From positions 1 to 64,000 of the forward strand of contig DIDS01000005.1 of the NCBI GenBank assembly GCA_002418265.1: a stretch of DNA of 64,000 nt. The letters run 5' to 3'. Numbering within the stretch: position 1 is the first letter of the stretch; each line of letters begins with the position of its first letter. Positions 40,429 to 49,702 of the stretch are shown piece after piece. The stretch comes from Acidimicrobiia bacterium UBA5794 (GTDB lineage Bacteria; Actinomycetota; Acidimicrobiia; Spongiisociales; UBA5794). The notes under the pieces were generated by a model, which made no database searches, was not told where the DNA came from, and worked only from the letters and a program-made list of their open reading frames with translations. The position numbers were made by a program, and so were the translations under genes.

Positions 40429-42930
40429 TCAGCTTTCGGCGAGTTCGACTGGCGGCTTGTCCGTAACCTCGATGGCCTCGAACGCAAGCTTTTCGCTGTC
40501 TTCCTCATCGACGGTCACAAGAATCGTTGATCCGGCTGGAAAATCCTTGAACAGCACCCGCTCTGAGATCGGATCCTCAACCATTCGCTGAATCGCTCGC
40601 CGAAGCGGTCGAGCTCCAAGCTGAGGGTCGTAGCCCTTCGTTGCCAGCACTTCCTTGGCGTCATCAGTGAGCACAAGGTCCAGCGCCTGGGATTCGAGCT
40701 GTTCACGAACACGGGTGAGCAACAGGTCAACGATCTGCTTGACCTCGTCAAGGGTGAGCTCATGGAACACAATTGTCTCGTCGATACGGTTCAGGAACTC
40801 GGGACGGAACTGCGTCTTGAGCGCCTCCATCACCTTCTCACGCATCTTGTCGTAGTTGACCTCGTCGTCTGCGAGCGCAAACCCGATTGCCTTCTTGCGC
40901 AGCTCTGCCGTGCCGAGGTTCGACGTCATGATGATGACCGTGTTCTTGAAGTCGACCGTTCTGCCTTGGGCATCGGTCAGCCGCCCGTCCTCGAGAATCT
41001 GGAGGAGGATGTTGAACACATCAGGGTGGGCCTTTTCGATCTCATCGAAGAGCACGACAGAGAACGGCTTGCGACGTACGGCCTCAGTCAGCTGGCCACC
41101 CTCGTCATAGCCGACGTACCCGGGAGGCGAGCCAACCAAACGGCTGACAGCGTGCTTTTCCATGTACTCGGACATGTCGATCTGGATCAGTGCGGATTCG
41201 TCTCCGAAGAGGAAGTGGGTCAGCGTCTTGGCCGTCTCAGTCTTTCCGACTCCCGATGGGCCAAGGAAGATGAAGGAACCTGCTGGGCGCTTCGGATCCT
41301 TGAGTCCAGCACGGGTCCGACGAATCGCCTTCGATACTGCGGCGATGCCGTCCTTTTGCCCGATGATCCTCTTGTGGAGTTCGTCCTCCATGTTGAGGAG
41401 TTTTTCGGTCTCTTCTTCGGTGAGACGGTGAACGGGGATACCGGTCCACTGGGCGAGCACCTGGGCAATCTCTTCCTCATCGATGATCGCCGATGCAATG
41501 GCCCCATCTTCGGATGCGACTTTCTCGGCCTGCTTGCGCTCATCGATCAGCTCTCGCTCACGATCTCGCATTTGGGCTGCACGTTCGTACTGCTGGGCGG
41601 CAACGGCTTCACGCTTGTCAAATCGGGCCTTTCCGATCTGTTCGTCGATCTCTTTGATCTCAAGAGGCAGGTTTGAACGACGAAGCCGCATCCGGGAACC
41701 GGCCTCATCGATGAGATCGATGGCCTTGTCCGGCAGGAATCGATCCGCGATATAACGATCGGCGAGGTTCGCCGCATTCACGAGTGCCTGTTCGGTGAAT
41801 TCGACCTTGTGATGCTCTTCGTACGACTCCCGGAGTCCTTCGAGGATTTTGATCGTGTCGGCAATCGAGGGTTCATCAACCTGAATCGGCTGGAATCGGC
41901 GCTCAAGTGCTGAGTCCTTCTCAAGATATTTGCGGTATTCCTCAAGGGTTGTTGCCCCGATTGTCTGCAACTCACCTCGTGCGAGCATCGGTTTGAGGAT
42001 GCTTGCCGCATCGATGGCACCTTCGGCAGCTCCCGCACCAACAAGGGTGTGGATCTCGTCGATGAACAGGATGATGTCACCCCGGGTACGGATCTCTTTG
42101 AGAACCTTTTTGAGTCGTTCCTCAAAGTCACCGCGGTAGCGGGATCCGGCAACGAGTGCTCCCAGGTCGAGTGTGTAAATGTGCTTGTTCGTCAGAGTGT
42201 CAGGAACGGTCCCATCGACAATCTGGGTCGCGAGCCCTTCAACAATGGCGGTCTTCCCGACACCCGGTTCACCGATCAGAACAGGGTTGTTCTTGGTGCG
42301 GCGTGAAAGTACCTGCATGACCCGCTCAATCTCATTCGCCCGCCCGATGACGGGGTCGAGGCTGCGGTCGCGGGCGAGCTGTGTGAGATTCCGACCGAAT
42401 TGATCAAGAACCGTTGACCCAGCGGACGACCCTTCCCCCCGAGAACTCGAGGAGCCAGACGAGCTTGACCCTGACCCGGATCCCTCATCACCTTCGACCC
42501 CGGAAAGCAGTTGGATGACCGTCTGGCGAACCTTGGTCAGCTCAGCTCCAAGCTTGACGAGAACTTGTGCGGCAACCCCTTCACCCTCACGAATGAGCCC
42601 GAGGAGGATGTGCTCGGTGCCGATGTAGTTGTGACCGAGCTGGAGTGCCTCGCGGAGGGAAAGTTCAAGAACCTTTTTGGCACGGGGTGTGAACGGAATG
42701 TGTCCCGACGGTGCCTGGGATCCCTGACCGATGATCTCAACAACCTGGCTCCGAACAGATTCAAGGTTGATGCCAAGGCTTTCGAGCGAACGGGCAGCGA
42801 CGCCCTCGCCCTCGTGAATCAGCCCGAGCAGGATGTGCTCGGTGCCGATGTAATTGTGATTGAGAAGGCGCGCTTCTTCCTGCGCTAGGACGACGACCCT
42901 GCGGGCCCGGTCTGTAAATCGTTCAAACAC
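40429..42930 (-). CDS. clpC: ATP-dependent Clp protease ATP-binding subunit ClpC
   Basis: An 833-residue ClpC. It has an N-terminal double Clp-N repeat (MFERFTDRARRVVVLAQEEAR), a Ser/Gly linker, AAA+ domain 1 (Walker A GEPGVGKT), a UVR-containing middle domain (about 430-465), and AAA+ domain 2 (GPSGVGKTE) with sensor and GYVGYDEGGQ pore loop. It unfolds substrates for ClpP. GTG start. Monocistronic by position; a promoter with TATACT lies about 58 bp upstream. Confidence 0.97.
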   Translation of the reverse strand: MFERFTDRARRVVVLAQEEARLLNHNYIGTEHILLGLIHEGEGVAARSLESLGINLESVRSQVVEIIGQGSQAPSGHIPFTPRAKKVLELSLREALQLGHNYIGTEHILLGLIREGEGVAAQVLVKLGAELTKVRQTVIQLLSGVEGDEGSGSGSSSSGSSSSRGEGSSAGSTVLDQFGRNLTQLARDRSLDPVIGRANEIERVMQVLSRRTKNNPVLIGEPGVGKTAIVEGLATQIVDGTVPDTLTNKHIYTLDLGALVAGSRYRGDFEERLKKVLKEIRTRGDIILFIDEIHTLVGAGAAEGAIDAASILKPMLARGELQTIGATTLEEYRKYLEKDSALERRFQPIQVDEPSIADTIKILEGLRESYEEHHKVEFTEQALVNAANLADRYIADRFLPDKAIDLIDEAGSRMRLRRSNLPLEIKEIDEQIGKARFDKREAVAAQQYERAAQMRDRERELIDERKQAEKVASEDGAIASAIIDEEEIAQVLAQWTGIPVHRLTEEETEKLLNMEDELHKRIIGQKDGIAAVSKAIRRTRAGLKDPKRPAGSFIFLGPSGVGKTETAKTLTHFLFGDESALIQIDMSEYMEKHAVSRLVGSPPGYVGYDEGGQLTEAVRRKPFSVVLFDEIEKAHPDVFNILLQILEDGRLTDAQGRTVDFKNTVIIMTSNLGTAELRKKAIGFALADDEVNYDKMREKVMEALKTQFRPEFLNRIDETIVFHELTLDEVKQIVDLLLTRVREQLESQALDLVLTDDAKEVLATKGYDPQLGARPLRRAIQRMVEDPISERVLFKDFPAGSTILVTVDEEDSEKLAFEAIEVTDKPPVELAES

Positions 42931-42987
42931 CGTTCTCTTAACCCCTCAAACATCTACGGCGCTCCGTTTGATCGGCGCGCCTCGCGG

Positions 42988-43016
42988 AGTATAGGGAGCC
43001 ACCCCTCTAACAACGG
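42988..43016 (-). promoter_or_regulatory. putative clpC promoter
   Basis: On the minus strand CCGTTG (43016-43011) and TATACT (42993-42988) are separated by 17 bp, leaving a leader of about 50 nt before the clpC GTG. The -10 is strong and the -35 is poor, so an activator may be needed. Confidence 0.5.
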
Positions 43017-43113
43017 GGATCGAAACCACTACCTTGAGTGATCCTTCCTATCTCCTGGCTGCTATTTAGAACCTCCCCGCTACCATCCTCATTCCCCACC
43101 GGAGCACAAAAAC

Positions 43114-44109
43114 GTGGACCGCCAGATCTTCCAGCAGCTCGTCCCAATCCCACGCGTCTGGGATCGCATGGAAGCCGTGGAGCGACGACTTGGCGAAGTC
43201 ACGGTCGCCGAAACAGAATTCCTCACCGACATTGCACAACATCTGCTTTCGGCAGGCGGAAAACGATATCGGCCACTGCTTGCCCAAGTTGCGGCTGAAC
43301 TCGGCACCAACACCGGACACGAACCTGTCGAAGCAGGCGTATCCGTCGAACTGGTCCACCTCGGGTCTCTCTACCACGATGACGTCATCGACGAGGCCAA
43401 AACCAGACGCGGCATGCCGAGCGTCAATGAGAATTGGTCAAATACCATCGCCATCCTTGCCGGTGACTTCCTCTTGGCACGGGCATCTGAGATCGCCGCC
43501 CCACTTGGTGAGGAGGCAGTCGCCCTGATTGCGCGTACCTATGCGACGCTGTGCGAGGGACAGGTTCGCGAGCTGATCTATGCCGACGGCTTCGACCACG
43601 GGGCAGAGGGCTACTACTCGGTCATCGGTGGCAAGACAGCATCGCTCATTCGGACATCGGCGCGCCTTGGCGCCATCACGGGAGGTGCGGACCACGACAC
43701 CGTCGAAGCCATTTCCGAATGGGCGTGGGAGATGGGGATGGTCTTCCAGATCACAGACGATGTCCTCGACCTTGTCGCAAGCGACAAATTCCTCGGTAAA
43801 CCGGCAGGATCTGACATCGGTGAAGGGACCTTCACACTTCCGGTGCTCCTAGCCGCCGATGGGGATCACGGCGAAGAGATTCGCTCGCTGCTCGCCAGCG
43901 GAAAGCCGTACTCCCGTGACGCCATCAGCAGAGTCATCGCGCTCATCGTCGCCGATGGGCATATCGAGACAGTTCTCGACGAAGCCGTCGACCGTATTCG
44001 CATTGCCGAAAAAGCAGCCAACGAGATCCCATCCAACCCGTTGACCGATGTCCTTGCAAGCCTTGACCAATACCTCCTTGATCGGGTCGATTCTGCACGA
44101 CGGGCATAG
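43114..44109 (+). CDS. polyprenyl diphosphate synthase
   Basis: A 331-residue trans-isoprenyl diphosphate synthase. The first aspartate-rich motif is in HDDVIDEAKTRRG (about 88-100) and the second in ITDDVLDLV (about 218-226). GGKRYRPLL and GGKTASL are also typical. It elongates farnesyl or geranylgeranyl diphosphate to a long chain, probably for menaquinone side chains. Chain length cannot be read exactly. GTG start with GGAGCAC upstream. It probably forms an operon with the following lipoprotein gene (2-bp gap). Confidence 0.92.
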   Translation: MDRQIFQQLVPIPRVWDRMEAVERRLGEVTVAETEFLTDIAQHLLSAGGKRYRPLLAQVAAELGTNTGHEPVEAGVSVELVHLGSLYHDDVIDEAKTRRGMPSVNENWSNTIAILAGDFLLARASEIAAPLGEEAVALIARTYATLCEGQVRELIYADGFDHGAEGYYSVIGGKTASLIRTSARLGAITGGADHDTVEAISEWAWEMGMVFQITDDVLDLVASDKFLGKPAGSDIGEGTFTLPVLLAADGDHGEEIRSLLASGKPYSRDAISRVIALIVADGHIETVLDEAVDRIRIAEKAANEIPSNPLTDVLASLDQYLLDRVDSARRA

Positions 44110-44111
44110 AT

Positions 44112-45479
44112 GTGTCTCGATCGAAGGCGGCACTCGTGACCCTGATCATCATCTCGACAGCAGCATGCACGTCAACTGCAGACCGCATCAACCGCTCCAC
44201 GCCATCGACCGATACATCAACTTCCGTCACCACGTCCTCCACGACGACCGTCTCTATCACTCCTACAACAGAGGCACCGCCCACGAAACCCATAACAGGC
44301 GATATCGACGAAGTGGCACTTGCAGCAATCATCGATGTCCCCGGGTACTCCCCGGTGTTTGAGCCGAATGAGGAGGACATTGAACTTGCGGACTCAATAA
44401 ACGCCTGGTTTCCATCAGAGATCACGGCTGGTATCGCGGTTGCCCTCCGTCTCGACGCCTCGGGTAACCGAATCGCTGTGTTCTCGGCCATCCCACTTTC
44501 CGGAATCCGTGGATATCCATGGATTGCCGACCTTTACGGAGTCTGGGTCGATGAGAATCTCGCCATCCCGGAATCAGCGACGGACATCGTTGAAGTGCAT
44601 CCGCCAACCGGAGGGACCTTCTACTTTTGGGGTGAAGGTGACGGTGTGATGATCACCACGTCGAACTCAAGCCAGGCCGCTGCTGCATATCTTGAGGCAC
44701 GCGCCTTGATCGATATGCCGAATCAGGTGTGGAATTCGGGCGACTGCATCTTTCTGCCCCAAGACCAGTCGGACTACTACGGGAACGCACCGTGGGCACC
44801 AATCGCTCTTGACATCGCGGTGCCGTGCAGCGGTCCCCACAACGGTGAGATTTTGTTCTCTGCACAGGTCGGCACCAGCCTTGAAGAGTTCGATGCCGAT
44901 CAGATCGCATACGAGCGTGCCTATGTCTGCGACAAGGCCTATGCAGATACGTTCGACCGACCCCAGGGCGAATATCTGCCTGCCCTCATCACCTATATGC
45001 CGGACGTGGACGAGTGGGAGCGCGGTGACCGATATCTGGCCTGTCTGGTGGTCCTGCCTACCGCCAATGGATCAGAGCGTCTGGTTGCTGGTCCCTTCGC
45101 AGCACAGCCGGATCTCAATGTGGCGCTCACGAGCGGCGACTGCACATCGTCACACGCCAAGCTTGCAATCAGCTGCAATGCCCGACACCACTTCCAGTAT
45201 CTCGGCTCGGTGGAATACGAAGGTTCAAGTTTCCCCGACATCTCCGGATCCGCATTTGATGACGCCTGCGCCTCGCTCCCGATCGAACTCACGGACGGGG
45301 ATGATCCCGAGGCTGAAGCGCTCATCGTCGGTCTCAACATGGGCCCGTACCAGTTCGAGCTCGGATACCGAACCGTCAATTGCTACGGGGTTGCAATCGT
45401 CGACGGTGAACAGGTCGAGGTGACCGGCTCATTCCTCGACAGGTGGTCCGTCGTGAGCGATACCGCCGAAGCCGCGTGA
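44112..45479 (+). CDS. lipoprotein with two septum-formation-type domains
   Basis: A 455-residue secreted lipoprotein. A signal peptide ends TAAC (Cys19) and is followed by a Ser/Thr-rich linker to about residue 62. Two regions resemble the actinobacterial septum-formation domain, with spaced cysteines: SGDCIFLPQ...VPCSGPHNGEILF...DRYLACLV, and a second copy TSGDCTSSHAKLAISCNARHHFQYLG...NCYGVAIV. It would sit outside the cell, perhaps at the division site. Name and role are inferred from the cysteine pattern. It starts 2 bp after the polyprenyl synthase stop. Confidence 0.75.
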   Translation: MSRSKAALVTLIIISTAACTSTADRINRSTPSTDTSTSVTTSSTTTVSITPTTEAPPTKPITGDIDEVALAAIIDVPGYSPVFEPNEEDIELADSINAWFPSEITAGIAVALRLDASGNRIAVFSAIPLSGIRGYPWIADLYGVWVDENLAIPESATDIVEVHPPTGGTFYFWGEGDGVMITTSNSSQAAAAYLEARALIDMPNQVWNSGDCIFLPQDQSDYYGNAPWAPIALDIAVPCSGPHNGEILFSAQVGTSLEEFDADQIAYERAYVCDKAYADTFDRPQGEYLPALITYMPDVDEWERGDRYLACLVVLPTANGSERLVAGPFAAQPDLNVALTSGDCTSSHAKLAISCNARHHFQYLGSVEYEGSSFPDISGSAFDDACASLPIELTDGDDPEAEALIVGLNMGPYQFELGYRTVNCYGVAIVDGEQVEVTGSFLDRWSVVSDTAEAA

Positions 45480-45505
45480 GTCTGACGTCAGACGACCGAC
45501 GTCTG
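45480..45505. repeat. CTGACGT-class heptamer palindrome
   Basis: GTCTGACGTCAGAC (45480-45493) is a perfect 14-bp palindrome overlapping the lipoprotein stop codon, followed by GACCGACGTCTG. Confidence 0.75.
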
Positions 45506-45507
45506 TT

Positions 45508-45521
45508 CCCCCTTCAGGGGG
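45508..45521. terminator. short GC hairpin between convergent genes
   Basis: CCCCCT-TC-AGGGGG, a perfect 6-bp stem, lies between the lipoprotein gene and lysS, which converge here. Confidence 0.5.
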
Positions 45522-45588
45522 CACGGGCGAGTGAAACGAGCCAGGGGGCATGCGAGCCCGCGAGCCTCGTCTTCCAGCTGGGGACGGA

Positions 45589-47127
45589 TTATTCGGGGCG
45601 CATGGTTGGGAAGAGGATGACCTCGCGGATGTGTGTCTTGCCGGTAAGCAGCATCACCAGACGGTCGACACCGATCCCGAGCCCCCCGGTGGGTGGCAAA
45701 CCGTATTCGAGCGCGCGGATGTAGTCCTCGTCGATGGGGTGTGCCTCGTCGTCGCCCGCGGCCTTCATCGCGGCTTGTGCCTCGAACCGTGCTCGCTGAT
45801 CGAAAGGGTCATTGAGCTCGGAAAAGGCGTTTGCGTACTCGGAACCCGCGATGAAAAGCTCGAATCGCTCGGTGACATGTGGCTTTGACCGATGGGCCCG
45901 TGAAAGGGGTGACACCTCAATCGGATGTTCTGTGATGAAGGTTGGCTCCCAGATGGCTTCTTCAACCGTTGCATCGAACAGCACTTCCACGAGCTTCCCA
46001 GGGCCCCAATGGTCCTCGGGATTGATGCCATGGTCTCGGGCCGCAGCCCGCAACTCCTCAATGTCGGTGTCGTAGTCGATGTCCAGACCGGTCGCTTCCG
46101 TGACGGCGTCGAGCATCGGAAGCCGTTTGAAGGGTGCGGCAAGGCTCAGCGGCTTGCCATCGACCTCGACGTCAGTCGAACCGTTCGCAGCTATTGCACA
46201 GGCGACAACCACTTCCTCGACCAGCGTCATGATCGTGGTGTAGTCGGCAAACGCCTGATATGACTCAAGCATCGTGAACTCCGGGTTGTGTTCAGCATCG
46301 ATACCTTCATTACGGAAAATGCGTCCGATCTCGAATACTCGTTCAAGACCGCCAACCACGAGACGCTTGAGATAGAGTTCGGTCGCTATCCGTAGCTGCA
46401 TGTCGAGATCGAGTGCGTTGTGGTGTGTCTCGAAGGGACGAGCGATTGCTCCGGTTGCCTCGGGAAGCAGCACAGGGGTATCCACCTCGATATAGCCCCT
46501 GGCCTCGAACTGGCGGCGGAGTTCTCCGATGATCCTGGTACGTGCGAGGGCGACAGCGCGGGCATCTTCGTTCGCGATGAGATCGACGTATCGGCGTCTG
46601 GATCGAGCTTCGACATCTTTGAGTCCATGCCACTTGTCTGGTAGCGGTCTCAGGCTTTTTTGGAGCAGCACGAACGATTCGATACGCACGGAGAGTTCGC
46701 CGCGCTTGGTCGTCATGACCTCACCGGTCGCCCCGATCCAATCACCGCTGTCAAGGTCCTTAAAGGACGCAAAGCCCTTGTCGCCGAGCGTTGCTGCATC
46801 AACGAACAGCTGAAGTGTGCCGGTCACGTCAGATACGACCGCGAAGATCAACTTCCCCATCACCCGCGTGTTCATGAGCCTGCCAGCGACGGTGACCTTC
46901 TCACCGGTCTCAGTTGCCGGCGCGATCCCTGGAAATCGATCTACCAGATCTTGCGCGGTGGCATCTCGCTCGAACGAGTAGGGGAAACCGCCATCCTCAA
47001 GTGCCTGCCGATACTTGGCCACACGGTCACGTGTCAGAGGATGTGACTCAAGTGAGAGGCTGTCGTTGAGTTCCTCAACGGGGTTGTCGTCGAATACCTC
47101 GACGGGCTCGTCGGGAGTGTCGGTCAT
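45589..47127 (-). CDS. lysS: lysyl-tRNA synthetase (class II)
   Basis: A 512-residue class II LysRS. An OB-fold anticodon-binding domain (VTVAGRLMNTRVMGKLIFAVVSD, about 76-98, in pieces) precedes the catalytic core. Motif 2 is FEIGRIFRNEGIDAEHNPEFTMLE (split) and motif 3 is GLGIGVDRLVML at the C-terminus. The N-terminus has a 30-residue acidic extension. The ATG at 47127 overlaps the coaX stop by 4 bp; the longer frame is antiphase coaX. Confidence 0.96.
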   Translation of the reverse strand: MTDTPDEPVEVFDDNPVEELNDSLSLESHPLTRDRVAKYRQALEDGGFPYSFERDATAQDLVDRFPGIAPATETGEKVTVAGRLMNTRVMGKLIFAVVSDVTGTLQLFVDAATLGDKGFASFKDLDSGDWIGATGEVMTTKRGELSVRIESFVLLQKSLRPLPDKWHGLKDVEARSRRRYVDLIANEDARAVALARTRIIGELRRQFEARGYIEVDTPVLLPEATGAIARPFETHHNALDLDMQLRIATELYLKRLVVGGLERVFEIGRIFRNEGIDAEHNPEFTMLESYQAFADYTTIMTLVEEVVVACAIAANGSTDVEVDGKPLSLAAPFKRLPMLDAVTEATGLDIDYDTDIEELRAAARDHGINPEDHWGPGKLVEVLFDATVEEAIWEPTFITEHPIEVSPLSRAHRSKPHVTERFELFIAGSEYANAFSELNDPFDQRARFEAQAAMKAAGDDEAHPIDEDYIRALEYGLPPTGGLGIGVDRLVMLLTGKTHIREVILFPTMRPE

Positions 47128-47897
47128 ACAGGATCCTGGTTGAGGTCGAAGATGATTTTCAGTCCTTCGAGCGTGAGGTATTCGTCGATCGTATCGACGC
47201 CTTGGCAATGTGGCACGATGGTAGATGCCAGACCACCTGTGGCCACTCTGGTCACGTCGGCATCCAACTCGTCCGCAATCCGTCCAACGATGCCATCAAC
47301 CATCCCGGCATGACCAAACACGGCACCCGACTGGATGGCCTCGACGGTACCTTTGCCGATGACGCTTCGTGGTGGCGCAAACTCGACCCGTCGAAGTGCT
47401 GCCGTCCCCGACACGAGTGCGTTCGTCGCGATCTCAAGCCCCGGGGCGATCACACCGCCGAGATAAGTGCCTTCTGTTCCAACGACATCAAAGTTGGTTG
47501 AAGTGCCGAAGTCGACCACAACAACGGGGGTCCCATACTTGTGGCGAGCGGAAACAGCATTGACGATGCGATCGGCACCCACCTCGTGCGGATTGTCGAT
47601 CTCAATCGCCATCCCGGTTCTCACGCCGGGCTCTACGACAACAGAACGCCCCGCCGTGAGATAGTGGGTGATCTTGCGAAGTTTCGTGGTCACCGCAGGC
47701 ACCACGCTCGATATTGCAATCCCCACGATGTCCTCGGGCGCAAAGCCGTCCTGTCTGAGGATTCCTGTCATCTCCCACCGAATCTCGTCGAGGGTTGCAA
47801 CCGGGTCGGTTGATACACGCCAGTGGCCGATCAACTCGTCTTGCTCGAACATGCCGAGGGCGATCTGTGTGTTCCCAACATCAACGGTCAGAAGCAC
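47124..47897 (-). CDS. coaX: type III pantothenate kinase
   Basis: A 257-residue CoaX that phosphorylates pantothenate, the first step of CoA synthesis. The ASKHA phosphate loop DVGNTQIALGMF lies at residues 5-16. GADRIVNAVSA and VDFGTSTNFDVV carry the catalytic and pantothenate-binding residues. GAGGAGG precedes the GTG start. Between panC and lysS, as in many actinobacteria; panD is not seen here. Confidence 0.95.
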   Translation of the reverse strand: MLLTVDVGNTQIALGMFEQDELIGHWRVSTDPVATLDEIRWEMTGILRQDGFAPEDIVGIAISSVVPAVTTKLRKITHYLTAGRSVVVEPGVRTGMAIEIDNPHEVGADRIVNAVSARHKYGTPVVVVDFGTSTNFDVVGTEGTYLGGVIAPGLEIATNALVSGTAALRRVEFAPPRSVIGKGTVEAIQSGAVFGHAGMVDGIVGRIADELDADVTRVATGGLASTIVPHCQGVDTIDEYLTLEGLKIIFDLNQDPV

Positions 47898-47925
47898 GCT
47901 GCCTCCTCATGAAGAACCTGCCGCC

Positions 47926-48825
47926 TCATACAGAACGTGCCTCCTCGTAGAGAATGCTCTGGTGGTTGAGCATGATGCCGCGATCGACCGTCATCGTTTC
48001 AGCCTCAACAACAACGTTGTCGATCAGTCGCACGCCCCCAACGCGAGCAGCGATTGCCACGAAGGAGTCTCCGACGATCGTTTCGACCGGTGCGGCGGAA
48101 TGTGCGTCGGCAACCTCAACGTATTCAAGTTCGACACCGGGCATGTCCTCGATCACCGACCGAGCAGTGGCCCGTATCCGGGATGCATCCTCCATCCCAC
48201 TCTCGATTGCGTCAGCAGCTGCGAACAGCGCGCGACTGAGCGAGATTGCATCTTGACGGTCCGCAGGGGTGAGGCGCGTGTTGCGACTCGACAGCGCAAG
48301 GCCATCACGTTCACGGACCGTCGGCATGCCGTGGATGCGAACGGCGAATCGCAGACCACTTCGCATCGTTCTCACGACGGCAAGCTGTTGGGCGTCCTTC
48401 TTACCAAAGAAGGCATGGTCCGGCTCGATGCCTGCGAACAATTTCGCAACAACCGTCGCGACACCCTCGAAGTGACCGTGGCGGAACCGACCCTCCATCG
48501 CATCACCGACTCCACCGACGTGGACCGTGACCCGCTTGCCCTCCGGATACACCTCTTCGGCAGACGGTGCGAAGAGAATGTCGGCCCCCACGCTTTGTGA
48601 TAGCGCGGCGTCGCGTTCCTCGTTCCGCGGATAGGCATCAAGATCGACGTCATCTCCAAACTGCGTCGGATTGACGAACAGCGACACCACTGTGGTATCG
48701 GCCACGTCGGCAGCTGCAGAAATGAGGCTCAAGTGGCCCTCGTGAAGAAACCCCATGGTCGGCACGAGAGCGACTGATCCCGAAACTGCAGCCCGCACCT
48801 CGGCAAATGTCCGTAGTGTGATCAT
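47926..48825 (-). CDS. panC: pantothenate synthetase
   Basis: A 299-residue PanC joining pantoate and beta-alanine with ATP. The adenylate-forming motifs are VPTMGFLHEGHLSLI (21-35, HxGH type), FVNPTQFG, FFGKKDAQQLAVVR and the KMSKS-like LSSRNTRL. Its start overlaps the preceding DUF2520 gene by 4 bp. With coaX it supplies CoA, needed by the benzoate-CoA pathway as well as the cell at large. Confidence 0.96.
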   Translation of the reverse strand: MITLRTFAEVRAAVSGSVALVPTMGFLHEGHLSLISAAADVADTTVVSLFVNPTQFGDDVDLDAYPRNEERDAALSQSVGADILFAPSAEEVYPEGKRVTVHVGGVGDAMEGRFRHGHFEGVATVVAKLFAGIEPDHAFFGKKDAQQLAVVRTMRSGLRFAVRIHGMPTVRERDGLALSSRNTRLTPADRQDAISLSRALFAAADAIESGMEDASRIRATARSVIEDMPGVELEYVEVADAHSAAPVETIVGDSFVAIAARVGGVRLIDNVVVEAETMTVDRGIMLNHQSILYEEARSV

Positions 48826-49607
48826 TCGAACACCTCACTGAAGAGGTCAGCATTGCCTGCAATGTCTGCGGTGATCCTTCCCAGATCGATGAAAGCATCG
48901 ATCATGTCGGGGGCGGCGGTGCGGACCGCGGCGATCTGAGCCTTGACGGTAGCGACATCACCCCGCGCGATCGGGCCGGTGAGCGCGGCGTCCGGTCCAA
49001 GTTCGAACGCGTTGTCCACCACCGCACGGACGAGGGGCTGTGCAACACCTGGGTCGACGCCGGCGGCGATGTAGAGCTCCGATGCAACGGCAAGTGTGGC
49101 AAGGGTGTAGTTCGCTGAAGCAGCAGCCGCCGCGTGGTAGAGCGGCTTGCGTTCATCGGTGATCGCGAACGGATGACAACCGAGCGACTCTGCCAAAGCG
49201 AACAGCGTCGCGTTGAGTTCTCCTTCTGCGGTCACGGCAACGGCAGCGCCAGCTAGCCGATCGGCGCCAACGAGGGCGTTGGGAAACGTCTGAAGGGGAT
49301 GGAAGGAACCAATCAACGATCCGTCGTCGGCGAACGGCTTGAGAACATCGACGGGAACCGCCCCCGACACGTGCACGACTGCTCGAGCAGACGTCGTCAG
49401 GACGCTCGCCACAGCGCCGATCGCGTCATCGGACACCGCAATGATCAGGAGTTCGGGCGTTCCACCATGTGGATGCACCACGTCGGTGAGCACGGCGACC
49501 GCCTGGGGGTCTCGACCATCGATACCCGTGATCTGGTGTCCTGCCCGCGAAGCTGCCAGCGCGAGTGCTCCGCCTGCCCTGCCGGGTCCGTAGACGGCGA
49601 TCTTCAT
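48822..49607 (-). CDS. DUF2520/Rossmann-domain protein
   Basis: A 261-residue protein. It has an N-terminal NAD(P)-type Rossmann fold (MKIAVYGPGRAGGALA) followed by a helical DUF2520-type domain with FHPLQTFPN and KPLYHAAAAASANY. This family sits next to panC in many actinobacteria and has been proposed as a ketopantoate-reductase-like enzyme, but its reaction is not established. The ATG at 49607 with GGAG 4 nt upstream is chosen; the long frame upstream is not protein-like. Confidence 0.88.
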   Translation of the reverse strand: MKIAVYGPGRAGGALALAASRAGHQITGIDGRDPQAVAVLTDVVHPHGGTPELLIIAVSDDAIGAVASVLTTSARAVVHVSGAVPVDVLKPFADDGSLIGSFHPLQTFPNALVGADRLAGAAVAVTAEGELNATLFALAESLGCHPFAITDERKPLYHAAAAASANYTLATLAVASELYIAAGVDPGVAQPLVRAVVDNAFELGPDAALTGPIARGDVATVKAQIAAVRTAAPDMIDAFIDLGRITADIAGNADLFSEVFE

Positions 49608-49702
49608 GAGGCTCCGATCCAGGCCACAGGCCGTTGGGGGTATCGGTCCGAGCACTAGCGTACTTGGGCGAACCGGTGTACTTCTCACCGAAGGGCAGAC
49701 CA

